A stretch of DNA of 64,000 nt from Bacillus sp. SB49 (GCF_000469135.2 NZ_CP048117.1:3695501-3759500), one strand, 5' to 3'. Numbered from the stretch's first letter, positions 44,024-53,090 are shown. Notes: generated by a model not told the origin, from the sequence alone. Translations and numbers: made by a program.

Positions 44024-45202
44024 TTATTGGGCTTCGACGACCATGGCGATTCCCTGGCCGCCTCCGATGCACAAGGAAGCGACGCCGTAGCGCTTGCCGC
44101 TCCGCTTCAGTTCTTTGATCATCGTGTACAGGACGCGGGTTCCGCTCGCGCCGACCGGATGGCCGAGGGCGATGGCGCCGCCGTTGACGTTGGTTTTGTC
44201 TCGATCGAGGCCGAGTTCTTTTTCGACCGCGAGATACTGCGAGGCGAACGCTTCGTTCACTTCGATCAGGTCCATATCGGCAAGGCTCAGACCGGCTTTT
44301 TCGACGGCATCACGGATGGCGGGCGCGGGTCCGATGCCCATGTATTCGGGATCGACGCCGGCGACGGACCAGGAGAGGATCTTCGCGATCGGCTGGACGC
44401 TGTTCTTGGAAACATAGTCTTCGCCTGCCAAAATGACGGCCCCCGCTCCGTCGTTGATGCCGCTCGCATTGCCGCCGGTGACGCTCCCGTCCTTCTTGAA
44501 GGCGGGCTTCAGGCGGCTGAGCTTCTCGACGTCGGTGTCTTCACGGATATGTTCATCTTCTTTTATGGTGACGGTGCCTTTTCTCGTTTTCACTTCGACA
44601 GGGGCGATTTCTTCCTCGAACCTGCCGCTCCGGCGCGCTTCGGCTGCGAGCTGGTGGCTGCGGACGGCGTATTCGTCCTGGGCTTCGCGGCTGATTTCAT
44701 ATTTATCGGCAAGGTTCTCCCCGGTCATGCCCATACCGGCACCTATGTACTCATCGGTCAGCGCGGCCCAGAGCGTATCGTCGACCTTCGGTGCGGACAG
44801 CTTCGTCCCGAACCGGCTTCCCCTTAAGGCATAGGGGGCGAGGCTCATGCTGTCGACGCCGCCTGCGAGTGCGGTGTCGCCTTCACCGAGCTGGATCGAC
44901 TGGGCAGCGGAGATGACGGACTGGAGGCCGGAGCCGCACAGTCGATTGACGGCGAGTGCCGGACTCGTCGTCGGGATGCCTGTTTTCAAGGCGATGTGTC
45001 TCGCTAAATACGGGGCGTTCTGGGAGGAGTGGATGACGTTGCCGATGACGCTGAAATCAATGTCCTCCGCCCGGATGCCGCTCCGTTTCAATGCTTCCTT
45101 ACCGGCTGTGACGCCGAGGGTCGTCGGATCGACGTCTTTCAGCGCACCTCCGAATGTCCCGAACGGGGTACGTGCTCCTTCGATGATATAAACAGATTTC
45201 AT
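44024..45202 (-). CDS. Acetyl-CoA C-acetyltransferase (thiolase)
   Basis: A 392-aa type II biosynthetic/degradative thiolase that splits acetoacetyl-CoA with CoA into two acetyl-CoA. The nucleophilic cysteine is in NRLCGSGLQS near residue 89. GGNASGINDGAG, NVNGGAIALGHPVGASG and the C-terminal CIGGGQG (second catalytic Cys) are all present. It is fourth in the ketone-body operon, between the hydroxybutyrate dehydrogenase and the permease, and has AAAGGAG before the ATG. Confidence 0.94.
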   Translation of the reverse strand: MKSVYIIEGARTPFGTFGGALKDVDPTTLGVTAGKEALKRSGIRAEDIDFSVIGNVIHSSQNAPYLARHIALKTGIPTTSPALAVNRLCGSGLQSVISAAQSIQLGEGDTALAGGVDSMSLAPYALRGSRFGTKLSAPKVDDTLWAALTDEYIGAGMGMTGENLADKYEISREAQDEYAVRSHQLAAEARRSGRFEEEIAPVEVKTRKGTVTIKEDEHIREDTDVEKLSRLKPAFKKDGSVTGGNASGINDGAGAVILAGEDYVSKNSVQPIAKILSWSVAGVDPEYMGIGPAPAIRDAVEKAGLSLADMDLIEVNEAFASQYLAVEKELGLDRDKTNVNGGAIALGHPVGASGTRVLYTMIKELKRSGKRYGVASLCIGGGQGIAMVVEAQ

Positions 45203-45220
45203 AGGATCTTCTCCTTTCGT

Positions 45221-45997
45221 TTATTGGGTCGTGTAGCCGCCGTCGATGACGGTAGCCTGGCCTGTGATTCCTTTTGCCTGGTCGCTTGCGAGGAACAGCG
45301 CGTAATCGGCGATCTCCTCGACTTCAAGCAGACGCTTCTGTGGAACGAGCGGGTAAATGACTTCTTCCAAGACCTTTTCAAGCTCGATGCCGCGGTTGGC
45401 GGCGAGATCTTCCAGCTGGTTGCGGACGAGCGGCGTATCGACATAGCCCGGGCAGATGGCGTTAACGGTGATGCCGTGCTCTGCCCCCTCGAGCGCCGTC
45501 ACTTTGGTCAGGCCGATGACGCCGTGCTTCGCGCTGTTGTAAGCGGATTTTCCGGCGAATCCGATCAGGCCGTTGATCGAGGACATGTTGAGAATACGGC
45601 CGAAGCCCTGCTTTTTCATGATCGGGAAGACGTGCTTCGTCGCCATGAACGGCGCGACAAGCATGATCTTCGTGATCAGCTCGAACTTCTCCGTCGGAAA
45701 ATCTTCGATGGACGCCACGTGCTGGAGTCCCGCATTGTTGATGAGGACGTCGAGTCGGCCGTATGTGTCGACCGTCTGATCGACAGCTGCCTTGATCTGC
45801 TCTTCCTTCGTGACGTCACAGACGAGTCCGATCGCCTCCAGTCCCTCCTCCTTCAAGCCTGCGGCCGCTTGTTCGACCTTCTCCTTGTTGATGTCGCTGA
45901 GGGCGACCTTCGCTCCTTGTCTTGCGAAGGCGGCACCGAGCTGGTAGCCGATTCCGCTTGCTGCTCCTGTGATGAAAACAATTTTATTGTTGACCAT
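45221..45997 (-). CDS. 3-hydroxybutyrate dehydrogenase (SDR family)
   Basis: A 258-aa short-chain dehydrogenase that oxidises (R)-3-hydroxybutyrate to acetoacetate with NAD. The cofactor loop is TGAASGIGYQLG near residues 10-21, NNAGLQH is present, and the catalytic Tyr/Lys lie in KSAYNSAKHG near 154-162. The LQHVA and LVPQKRLLEVEEIA segments are typical of D-beta-hydroxybutyrate dehydrogenases. The middle position in an operon with acetoacetate CoA-transferase and thiolase supports the assignment. Confidence 0.93.
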   Translation of the reverse strand: MVNNKIVFITGAASGIGYQLGAAFARQGAKVALSDINKEKVEQAAAGLKEEGLEAIGLVCDVTKEEQIKAAVDQTVDTYGRLDVLINNAGLQHVASIEDFPTEKFELITKIMLVAPFMATKHVFPIMKKQGFGRILNMSSINGLIGFAGKSAYNSAKHGVIGLTKVTALEGAEHGITVNAICPGYVDTPLVRNQLEDLAANRGIELEKVLEEVIYPLVPQKRLLEVEEIADYALFLASDQAKGITGQATVIDGGYTTQ

Positions 45998-46018
45998 GGG
46001 GGTTCCTCCTCTACCGGG

Positions 46019-46693
46019 TTACGTAGTCATTTTTACGAGCTCATCGCTGATGATGAGTGCTGCTTCTGTCGATGCCTCGATTTCTTCGACGCTCCAGCCT
46101 TCGGCGATTTCGACGAGCTTCAGCCCTTCTTCCGTCACGTCCATGACGGCACGTTCGGTGATGATCCGGTCGACGACGCCTTTACCGGTCAGGGGCAGGC
46201 TGCAGGACTTCAGGATTTTCGGATCGCCATGTTTATTGACGTGATCCATGATGATGACGACCTTCTTCGAGCCGTGGACGATATCCATCGCGCCGCCCAT
46301 GCCTTTGATCATTTTCCCCGGGATCATCCAGTTGGCGAGGTCGCCGTTCTCTGCGACTTCCATGCCGCCGAGGATCGCCAAGTCCAAATGCTCGCCGCGG
46401 ATCATCGCGAACGATTCGGCGCTGCTGCAGTAGGAAGCACCGACGGATGCAGTGACCGTCTCCTTACCTGCATTGATCAGATCCGGGTCGACTTCATCTT
46501 CGGTCGGGAAGCGGCCGATTCCGAGCAGTCCGTTCTCCGACTGGAGGACGACTTCTTTGTCTTCCTGGATGTAGTTCGCGACCATCGTCGGCATCCCGAT
46601 CCCTAAATTGACATAGTAACCGCTTTCAATTTCCTGTTCGGCACGTCTTGCGATCATTTCTCTCACTTGCTTCTTATCGAGTTGTACAGCCAT
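46019..46693 (-). CDS. scoB: 3-oxoacid CoA-transferase subunit B
   Basis: The 224-aa beta subunit that activates acetoacetate with CoA from succinyl-CoA. It starts MAVQLDKKQVREMIARRAEQE, has YVNLGIGMPTMVANY and the catalytic glutamate in QSENGLLGIGRFP near residue 53. Later come GGMEVAENGDLANWMIPGK and KCSLPLTGKG-like features. It is 18 bases after scoA, with GGAGGAG before the ATG. Confidence 0.95.
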   Translation of the reverse strand: MAVQLDKKQVREMIARRAEQEIESGYYVNLGIGMPTMVANYIQEDKEVVLQSENGLLGIGRFPTEDEVDPDLINAGKETVTASVGASYCSSAESFAMIRGEHLDLAILGGMEVAENGDLANWMIPGKMIKGMGGAMDIVHGSKKVVIIMDHVNKHGDPKILKSCSLPLTGKGVVDRIITERAVMDVTEEGLKLVEIAEGWSVEEIEASTEAALIISDELVKMTT

Positions 46694-46711
46694 TGTTTCT
46701 CCTCCTTCGTA

Positions 46712-47404
46712 TTATGCCTGTGTGACGGTACGGCGTTCGATCCGCTTCTCCTGTGCGCCTTCGATCAATCCTTGGACGTAAATGCCCGGCGTATGGATAC
46801 GATCGGCATCGAGTTCCCCCGGTTCGACGAGCGTTTCGACTTCGGCGATCGTGACGGCTCCTGCTGTCGCCATCATCGGGTTGAAATTACGCGCCGTCTT
46901 GTTATAGACGAGGTTGCCGTAGCGGTCGCCCTTCCAGGCACGCACGAGGCTGAAATCGGCGGTGAGCCCTGTCTGCATGAGGTACTCCTTGTCGCCAAAC
47001 GTCCGCACTTCCCTGCCTTCCGCAATCGGCGTTCCGACGCCCGCCGGTGTGTAGAAGGCCGGAATACCCGCGCCGCCTGCACGGATTCGTTCTGCGAGCG
47101 TCCCCTGCGGCGTCAGCTCGACCTCGAGCTCCCCTGCGAGCACCTGGCGTTCGAATTCCTTGTTCTCCCCGACGTAGGAGCCGATCATTTTATCGATTTG
47201 TTTATTTTTAAGCAGAAGTCCGAGCCCCCAATCGTCGACCCCGCAGTTGTTCGAGATGACGGTGAGGTGTTTCACGTTCGATTCGACGAGGGCGAGGATC
47301 AAGTTCTCCGGAATACCGACGAGCCCGAACCCTCCGACCATGATCGTGGCATGGTCTTTTATGTCTTTGACCGCTTCTTGATAAGATGAATAAATTTGTT
47401 TCAT
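46712..47404 (-). CDS. scoA: 3-oxoacid CoA-transferase subunit A
   Basis: The 230-aa alpha subunit of the CoA-transferase. MVGGFGLVGIPENLI near residues 22-36 is the glycine-rich CoA motif, followed by SNNCGVDDWGLGLLL and GAGIPAFYTPAGVGT. It is the first gene of the ketone-body operon, directly behind a canonical sigma-54 promoter. The ATG at 47404 (after GGGAGTGG) is preferred. A ten-codon extension to 47434 would run across the -12 element. Confidence 0.94.
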   Translation of the reverse strand: MKQIYSSYQEAVKDIKDHATIMVGGFGLVGIPENLILALVESNVKHLTVISNNCGVDDWGLGLLLKNKQIDKMIGSYVGENKEFERQVLAGELEVELTPQGTLAERIRAGGAGIPAFYTPAGVGTPIAEGREVRTFGDKEYLMQTGLTADFSLVRAWKGDRYGNLVYNKTARNFNPMMATAGAVTIAEVETLVEPGELDADRIHTPGIYVQGLIEGAQEKRIERRTVTQA

Positions 47405-47432
47405 GTGTTTTCCACTCCCTTCACCCTTATAC

Positions 47433-47450
47433 ATGCAAGTTCCATGCCAA
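47433..47450 (-). promoter_or_regulatory. Sigma-54 (SigL) -24/-12 promoter of the ketone-body operon
   Basis: The minus strand reads TTGGCATGGAACTTGCAT, with the invariant GG and GC doublets separated by the required ten bases. It lies 29 bases before scoA. The gene just upstream encodes a sigma-54-dependent activator. Confidence 0.9.
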
Positions 47451-47491
47451 CTTCCGAACCGCCGGGTCTGCGCCGTTCGACAGATTCCTTT

Positions 47492-47507
47492 TTCCAGAAT
47501 ACCGGAA
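47492..47507. promoter_or_regulatory. Possible activator-binding site (imperfect dyad)
   Basis: TTCCAGAATACCGGAA is an imperfect palindrome with half-sites like the TTCCGGAA arms of the terminator at 47567-47588. It lies about 45 bases upstream of the -24 element. Confidence 0.4.
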
Positions 47508-47550
47508 TAGATGAATAGATATTCATGAAAACCCTTACAAAGAGGGCAAA

Positions 47551-47598
47551 AAAGAAGCCTTCCATCATTCCGGAACAGTTTCCGGAATCGTGGAAGGC
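47551..47598 (-). terminator. Terminator of the sigma-54 activator gene, also a candidate enhancer
   Basis: On the minus strand GCCTTCCA and ATTCCGGAA pair with their complements around a short loop, then TTCTTTTTT follows, two bases beyond the stop. The inner ATTCCGGAA/TTCCGGAAT dyad (47567-47588) is also a plausible protein-binding site. Confidence 0.85.
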
Positions 47599-47599
47599 A

Positions 47600-48994
47600 T
47601 CAGAGGCCGTATTTTTTCACTTTGTCATAGAAGCTTGATTTGCCGATCCGGAGTCTCGCGGCGGCTTTCGTCTTGTCACCGCCGCAGGCGTCCAGTGCGC
47701 GGGCGATGGCTTGCTTCTCCGCATGCTCGACGACGTCCTTGAGCGACTGCTCCCCGTCGAGCCCTTCCTGCATGCTGGTGAGATGGGAAGGAAGATCGAT
47801 CAGCGTAATTTTCTCCCCGTCGGCCATGTGGACGGCGGACTCGATGACGTTTTCGAGTTCGCGGACGTTCCCGGGCCAAGGGTAGGACGTGAATAAGGCT
47901 TCGACCGCTTCATCGAACTCCCGGATACGCTTCCCTGTCCGGGCGGTGATTTTTTGCAGCAGGTATTTCGCAAGGACGCGCTGGTCATCGCCTCTGGCCC
48001 GGAGCGGCGGGATATCGATCTGGACGACGTTGATCCGGTAATAGAGATCTTCCCGGAACGTCTGGTTCTTGATCATCTCCTCGAGCGACTGGTTGGTCGC
48101 AGCGATGATCCGGACGTCGATGTCCTGCGGATGGACGGCACCGACCGCTTCGACCTCCCCTTCCTGAAGCACGCGGAGGATTTTCACCTGGGCGTGCATC
48201 GGCATGTCCCCGATCTCATCAAGAAAAAGCGTCCCGCCGTTCGCGAGCTGGAATTTGCCCGGCTTGCCGCCCTTTTTCGCCCCCGTGAAGGCACCCTCCT
48301 GATAGCCGAACAGCTCCGCTTCGATCAGATGCTCCGGAATGGCGGCACAGTTCACTTTGATGAACGGCTGATGGCTGCGTTCGCTCAAGTGATGGATGCT
48401 GTGGGCGAACAGCTCCTTGCCCGTTCCGCTCTCGCCGCGCAGGAGAATGGAGATGTCGCTGTGGGCGGTCTTGCGGATCTTCTCCTTCAGCGCAAGCATC
48501 CCGGGCGACTGGCTGATGATATCGTGCAGCGAGTATTTCGCCCCGTTCAGCTGCTGCATCTGACTCCGGTATGTCTCCAATTCCAAAAGAAGGTCCTTGA
48601 TATGGGAATTCATGATCTTCCACTCATCCGTATCACGGAAAAGCACCATGCCGAGCGCACCGATGATCTCGCCGTTTTCATAAAGCGGAATCCGGTGGGC
48701 GATCATGTAGTCGCCGCGGATCTGCTGAAGGTCCGCCATCTCCTCCTCGCCGGTCTCGACGACGATGTGCATCCGCGTGTTCTCGATCACTTCCGTCACA
48801 TGCCGGCCGCCGACCTTCGCTTGATCGACCGCGAGAAACCGGCAGTAGCTTTCGTTCATATAAGAGATGAGTCCTTCCTTATCGACAACGACGATACAGT
48901 GCTCGACATTTCCGAACAGTGTCTCCAATACGTGGTTCCGTTGGTTTTCCAATGAAAGCATCTGCTCCGCCTCCGTTTTTGATAGCGTTTCCAA
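47600..48994 (-). CDS. Sigma-54-dependent transcriptional activator (PAS-AAA-Fis)
   Basis: A 464-aa enhancer-binding protein. An N-terminal PAS-type sensor covers about residues 20-130 (CIVVVDKEGLISYMNESY). The AAA+ domain has GESGTGKELFA near 187, the sigma-54 contact loop GAFTGAKKG near 234, LDEIGDMP and an arginine-finger region. The C-terminal Fis helix-turn-helix is KTKAAARLRIGKSSFYDKVKK. It has no response-regulator domain, so a small ligand probably signals through PAS. It sits immediately upstream of, and most likely activates, the -24/-12 promoter of the ketone-body operon. Confidence 0.93.
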   Translation of the reverse strand: METLSKTEAEQMLSLENQRNHVLETLFGNVEHCIVVVDKEGLISYMNESYCRFLAVDQAKVGGRHVTEVIENTRMHIVVETGEEEMADLQQIRGDYMIAHRIPLYENGEIIGALGMVLFRDTDEWKIMNSHIKDLLLELETYRSQMQQLNGAKYSLHDIISQSPGMLALKEKIRKTAHSDISILLRGESGTGKELFAHSIHHLSERSHQPFIKVNCAAIPEHLIEAELFGYQEGAFTGAKKGGKPGKFQLANGGTLFLDEIGDMPMHAQVKILRVLQEGEVEAVGAVHPQDIDVRIIAATNQSLEEMIKNQTFREDLYYRINVVQIDIPPLRARGDDQRVLAKYLLQKITARTGKRIREFDEAVEALFTSYPWPGNVRELENVIESAVHMADGEKITLIDLPSHLTSMQEGLDGEQSLKDVVEHAEKQAIARALDACGGDKTKAAARLRIGKSSFYDKVKKYGL

Positions 48995-49042
48995 TAACCG
49001 TCATTTCCAATTTTACCAAATGTTCAGAAATGGAACCAGCTC

Positions 49043-49071
49043 AAAAAAGGACACCCTTGTGCAGGGCGTCC
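49043..49071 (-). terminator. Terminator of the M48 protease gene
   Basis: On the minus strand GGACGCCCT pairs with AGGGTGTCC (one G-U) around a five-base loop and is followed by six T residues, eight bases past the stop. Confidence 0.85.
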
Positions 49072-49078
49072 CTTCCCG

Positions 49079-50353
49079 TCATTCCGTTTTCTCCACATCC
49101 TTGCCGTATGTCTCCAACATATGGATCCGTTCCATCATCGTCGGGTGGCCGTAGCGCAGGTACTTCACGAGCGCCGGCGGGTCGACGTCGCTGAGTCCGT
49201 TGACGGTGAGTTCCTGGAACGAACCGATCGCCGCCTCGGTATCCTCGGTCATTTCGATCGCATAGCGGTCCGCATCCGTCTCCGCATTTCTTGAAATAGC
49301 GAGCTCGATCGGATTGGCTAGGAACGAAAGCAGCGTCAGAAGCAGATAGAACATCGGCAGGCTCGAGATGTCGGAGACTCTATCGAAGCCGAGCTTCCTG
49401 CCCCATTTGCGGACGGCTGTCTTCATTAAATGGTACGTGAACAAAAGTCCGAAGAAGGTGGAGACGATGACCCCCGCCAAATTCCAATACAGGTGGTTCA
49501 TCACATAGTGACCGATTTCATGGGCCATGATGAACAGCACTTCGTTCTCCTTCAACCGGTTCAACGTCGTGTCCCACAGGACGATCCGCAGGTTGGAGCC
49601 GATGCCGTTCACGTAGGCATTCATGCTGTTCGTCTTCTCCGACATGTTCACTTCATACACCCGCTCCGCCGGTACGCCGGCATTATCGGCAAGGGTGAGG
49701 ATCTTTTCCTCGAGCTGCTTATTCTGCAGCTCGCTGAAATCGTTATATAACGGATCGATCACGACCGGCTGCAGGTACATCATGAAGAAAAGAAACGGAA
49801 TCATCAAGAACCAGGCGATCAGCCACCAGCGCCGTTCGAACTTTTTCATCAGGAAATAGAGGACGGTGATCAGGAGCGCCATGATGAGATAGCCGATCCA
49901 GAAACCGATCAGTTCATCCCGCATCCAGCTCGAGAACGACTGTGTCGAGATGCCGTATTCGACGGAAAGCCGGCGTCTGGCGTAGTCGAACGGGAACGTC
50001 AGGATCGTCGTCAACGTCAAAAGCAGCAGTACGAACAACGGCACACGGATGATCGTGAACCGCGAGACCTTGCTGCCGAATTCCTTGAAGGCCTTCGAAA
50101 CACCGAAAATCATCACGCCGAGGTAGATGATCCACTCCAGCGGCTCGGCCAGAAAGGAAAGGAAATTCTGATAACGCGAGTATTCCTGACTGAGCATGAG
50201 CTCCCGATCGCTCATGAACGTTTTCGGATCCGCCGCGGTCCCCTCATAGGCGGCAGGGACGCCGATGTCGCTCCACTGAAAGAAATAAAGAGCCAGGAAG
50301 ATGCCGTAAACGGCATATAGAATAAGGGTCCAAGTGAGAAACTTTTTTTTCAC
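49079..50353 (-). CDS. M48 family (Ste24/CAAX-type) membrane metallopeptidase
   Basis: A 424-aa integral membrane zinc protease. The zinc motif HEIGHYVMNHL is near residue 276, with the third ligand in RNAETDADRYAIEM. About six or seven hydrophobic segments flank it, and the conserved YNDFSELQNKQLEEKI region is present. Length and layout match B. subtilis YhfN. It probably cleaves membrane or misfolded proteins. The start is GTG at 50353 with GGAGGTGGAG upstream; the 12-codon extension to 50389 includes that ribosome site. Confidence 0.92.
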   Translation of the reverse strand: MKKKFLTWTLILYAVYGIFLALYFFQWSDIGVPAAYEGTAADPKTFMSDRELMLSQEYSRYQNFLSFLAEPLEWIIYLGVMIFGVSKAFKEFGSKVSRFTIIRVPLFVLLLLTLTTILTFPFDYARRRLSVEYGISTQSFSSWMRDELIGFWIGYLIMALLITVLYFLMKKFERRWWLIAWFLMIPFLFFMMYLQPVVIDPLYNDFSELQNKQLEEKILTLADNAGVPAERVYEVNMSEKTNSMNAYVNGIGSNLRIVLWDTTLNRLKENEVLFIMAHEIGHYVMNHLYWNLAGVIVSTFFGLLFTYHLMKTAVRKWGRKLGFDRVSDISSLPMFYLLLTLLSFLANPIELAISRNAETDADRYAIEMTEDTEAAIGSFQELTVNGLSDVDPPALVKYLRYGHPTMMERIHMLETYGKDVEKTE

Positions 50354-50547
50354 TTCTCCACCTCCATTGGAAAGTAAGACTCGTCTCATTGTACGAGTTC
50401 CCCGGTACGCTTAGAACTTCTGTGCTATCCCTATCCATACTACATAGACGGGCAGAATTCCTGTCGCCGGTCCTCTTTTCACTCATAATGCCCGGTCCTG
50501 CACATACATATAGACGGTACCATCCATTCCAAAGAGGAGATGATCAG

Positions 50548-50844
50548 ATGAGTCCGAACAACAACTCTAAGGATAAGGAACAAGGCCCGGAAGGAAAAGA
50601 CGGCTTCTTCAAAAGCGTGTCCAAGGAAGCCAACCACGTCGTCCAAAACACCGTCGACACCTCGGGAAAAATCATTAAATCGATTACCGGGGAAGGCGGC
50701 CTGATCGGCAAGACCCTTGATTCCTCCGGCAACATCATCAAGAAAGCGTCGGAGAAAGGGACGGAAGCATTCGATAAGACCGTCGATACATCGTCCGAGA
50801 CGTTCAAAAAGATTAAGGATAAAGCCTTTAATAGGAAGAAATAA
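50548..50844 (+). CDS. 98-aa hydrophilic repeat protein, unknown
   Basis: A small, highly charged protein without signal or membrane segments. Three imperfect units are visible: TVDTSGKIIKSI, TLDSSGNIIKKA and TVDTSSETFKKI, each ending in a Lys-rich helix. The layout recalls amphipathic stress or desiccation-type proteins, but no family is recognised. AGAGGAGATGATC precedes the ATG at 50548. It is divergent from the M48 protease and single. Confidence 0.68.
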   Translation: MSPNNNSKDKEQGPEGKDGFFKSVSKEANHVVQNTVDTSGKIIKSITGEGGLIGKTLDSSGNIIKKASEKGTEAFDKTVDTSSETFKKIKDKAFNRKK

Positions 50845-51020
50845 TTTTCCGGAGCGTTCACCGTCAGCCCTTTCCGCAAGTCTATCTCTTCCCCCTCGCT
50901 TCGATCCGGTCCGTAGATCCTATAAAGAAAAACACATTCGATAGGTCGTTGTACACCTTTTTCCCCTTTTAATGGTAATATAGTTCTTGAAATGACAAAG
51001 GAATAATTTGGAGGGGAACC

Positions 51021-51509
51021 ATGAACATTTACAAGGACTGGTGGATTTTGTGGATGGCTGTTGCAGTTGCCGGAGGAATTGCAGCTGGTGTAGGGGATGC
51101 GTCTTTGATCACAGACACGGAAGATTTTGCTTTGGAAGAACCTCTTACAAGCGAGACGGAGCCGACGGAAGAAGCTGCTCAGGAAGAAGCACCTGTGGAG
51201 GAAGCAGCAGCAGAAGACGCCTCTGTTTCCCAAGAAAACGCGGACGGAAAAGCCGTGGAATACATCAACATATTGGCCTTTTCGAAGAGCGGGTTGATCG
51301 AACAATTAGAGTTCGAGGGGTTCTCCAATGAGGAAGCGACCCTGGCTGTCGAGAGCTTGGATGTCGACTGGAACGAACAGGCCGGCAAGAAAGCACAGGA
51401 ATACCTGGACGTCATGTCCTTTTCAAGAAGTGAATTGGTCGATCAACTGGAGTTCGACGGATTCACTCCGGAACAAGCAGAATATGGTGTCGATCAAACA
51501 GGGCTGTGA
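51021..51509 (+). CDS. Ltp family (host cell surface-exposed) protein
   Basis: A 162-aa protein. An N-terminal hydrophobic segment (WWILWMAVAVAGGIAAG) acts as anchor or signal, without a lipobox cysteine. An acidic Glu/Ala/Pro linker leads to two tandem Ltp repeats of about 43 residues (YINILAFSKSGLIEQLEFEG and YLDVMSFSRSELVDQLEFDG). Ltp proteins of some phages block DNA entry of related phages at the membrane. No phage genes are near, so the role here is open. GGAGGGG precedes the ATG. A terminator follows 45 bases later. Confidence 0.85.
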   Translation: MNIYKDWWILWMAVAVAGGIAAGVGDASLITDTEDFALEEPLTSETEPTEEAAQEEAPVEEAAAEDASVSQENADGKAVEYINILAFSKSGLIEQLEFEGFSNEEATLAVESLDVDWNEQAGKKAQEYLDVMSFSRSELVDQLEFDGFTPEQAEYGVDQTGL

Positions 51510-51549
51510 TGGCTTGCTGTAAAGGTCCGTCTCTTCTTTTAGAACTCCC

Positions 51550-51581
51550 AAAAAGAAACCCGTAACGGGTTTCTTTTTTTC
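51550..51581. terminator. Terminator after the Ltp gene
   Basis: GAAACCCGT and ACGGGTTTC form a near loop-less stem with an A-run before and seven T residues after. Confidence 0.88.
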
Positions 51582-51742
51582 TTCTCTATCCCATCTCCTC
51601 CATTTTCTTCATAAAACCTGCCGAATTCCCTTCCAAATTCCCGCCAACGTTCGATTTCCGGGAAATAATCCTTGCTGAAAAACGTTTTCACGTGCGATAC
51701 TCGTCCCTATACTCGTACATTAGAAAAGGAAGGGACAGAAAA

Positions 51743-53086
51743 TTGGAACGATTAACAGACGTATTCATTCATATAAATAGTTTCTTATGGGGCCCGGTCA
51801 TGCTCATTTTCCTTCTTGGCACCGGCGTATGGCTCACGCTCCAGCTTCGCTTCATCCAGGTCCGGTATCTCGGAGAGGGGTTCAAGCAGACGTTCGCTCC
51901 CCTGTTCAAGAAGGAGAAGCAGGAAGGTATCCATTCATTCAAAGCCCTCGCGACATCCATCTCCGCCCAGGTCGGAACCGGTAACCTCGCCGGTGTAGCG
52001 ACAGCCATCGCAGCCGGCGGTCCGGGAGCGATCTTTTGGATGTGGATCAGCTCATTCTTCGGGATGGCCACGATTTTCGCAGAGGCCGTACTCGCTCAAC
52101 TCTATAAAGTGAAGAAGGGCGATCAGGTGCACGGCGGCCCTGCCTACTACATCCGCGACGGACTCGGAAGCAAGTGGCTGGCCGGCTTTTTCGCGGTCGC
52201 GATCATCATCGCTCTCGGATTCGTCGGCAATATGGTCCAGTCGAACGCCATTACGACAGCGATGAACGAGGCGACAGGGACCACATCGCCATTCGTCAAC
52301 CTGATCATCGGCGTCGTCATCGCCGTGTTGATCGGCTTGATCCTGTTCGGCGGCATCAACCGAATCTCAAGCTTCGCAGGTAACGTCGTTCCCGTCATGG
52401 CTCTCTTGTACATCATCGGAAGTCTCGTCATTCTCATCCAATATTGGGATCATGTCCTGCCGACGATCGCCCTGATCGTTGAATCGGCCATCAGTCCGGA
52501 AGCAGCGGGCGGCGGTGTTCTCGGTGCAACGATCAAAGAAGCGATTCGTTACGGCCTTGCCCGCGGCTTGTTCTCCAACGAAGCCGGAATGGGTTCGACC
52601 CCGCACGCACACGCAGTCGCGAATGTGAAGAAGCCGTCGCAGCAGGGACTTGTCGCAATGGTCGGTGTGTTCATCGACACAGCCATCATCTGTACGATGA
52701 CGGCGATGGTCATCCTCGTCACCGATGCCCATCATTCCGGTCTCGCAAGCAGCGCCATCACTCAGGAAGGCTTCGCCCGCGGCTTAGGCGAATTCGGCGT
52801 CCCGTTCATCGCCGTCTGCCTGCTGTTCTTCGCCTTCACGACGATCCTCGGCTGGGCATACTTCGGAGAAGTCAACGTCAAGTTCCTGTTCGGGGAGAAA
52901 AGGGTTCCCGTCTACCGCGCCATCGTCCTTGTCTGCATCGTCCTCGGTGCGCTTGTGCAAGTCGATTTCGTCTGGGAAATGGCCGACACCTTCAACGCTC
53001 TGATGGTCCTGCCCAACTTGATCGCCGTCCTGGCATTGACGAAGCTGATCAAGAAGACGTGGAAAGAAGACAAAACAATCGGATAA
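51743..53086 (+). CDS. Alanine/glycine:cation symporter (AGCS) family transporter
   Basis: A 447-aa secondary transporter with about 11 helices. AGCS signatures are present: ATSISAQVGTGNLAGVATAI, GGPGAIFWMW, HGGPAYYI, NEAGMGSTPHAHA and TTILGWAYFGE. It moves alanine or glycine with sodium. The start is TTG at 51743 after GGAAGGG; upstream codons to 51692 have no ribosome site and no homology. A terminator follows at 53091-53148. Confidence 0.93.
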   Translation: MERLTDVFIHINSFLWGPVMLIFLLGTGVWLTLQLRFIQVRYLGEGFKQTFAPLFKKEKQEGIHSFKALATSISAQVGTGNLAGVATAIAAGGPGAIFWMWISSFFGMATIFAEAVLAQLYKVKKGDQVHGGPAYYIRDGLGSKWLAGFFAVAIIIALGFVGNMVQSNAITTAMNEATGTTSPFVNLIIGVVIAVLIGLILFGGINRISSFAGNVVPVMALLYIIGSLVILIQYWDHVLPTIALIVESAISPEAAGGGVLGATIKEAIRYGLARGLFSNEAGMGSTPHAHAVANVKKPSQQGLVAMVGVFIDTAIICTMTAMVILVTDAHHSGLASSAITQEGFARGLGEFGVPFIAVCLLFFAFTTILGWAYFGEVNVKFLFGEKRVPVYRAIVLVCIVLGALVQVDFVWEMADTFNALMVLPNLIAVLALTKLIKKTWKEDKTIG

Positions 53087-53090
53087 AACG

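Noticed and set aside
45029-46606. 525-codon plus-strand frame over the ketone-body operon
   Set aside because: It is antisense to three clear enzymes, with a composition typical of shadow frames in GC-rich DNA.
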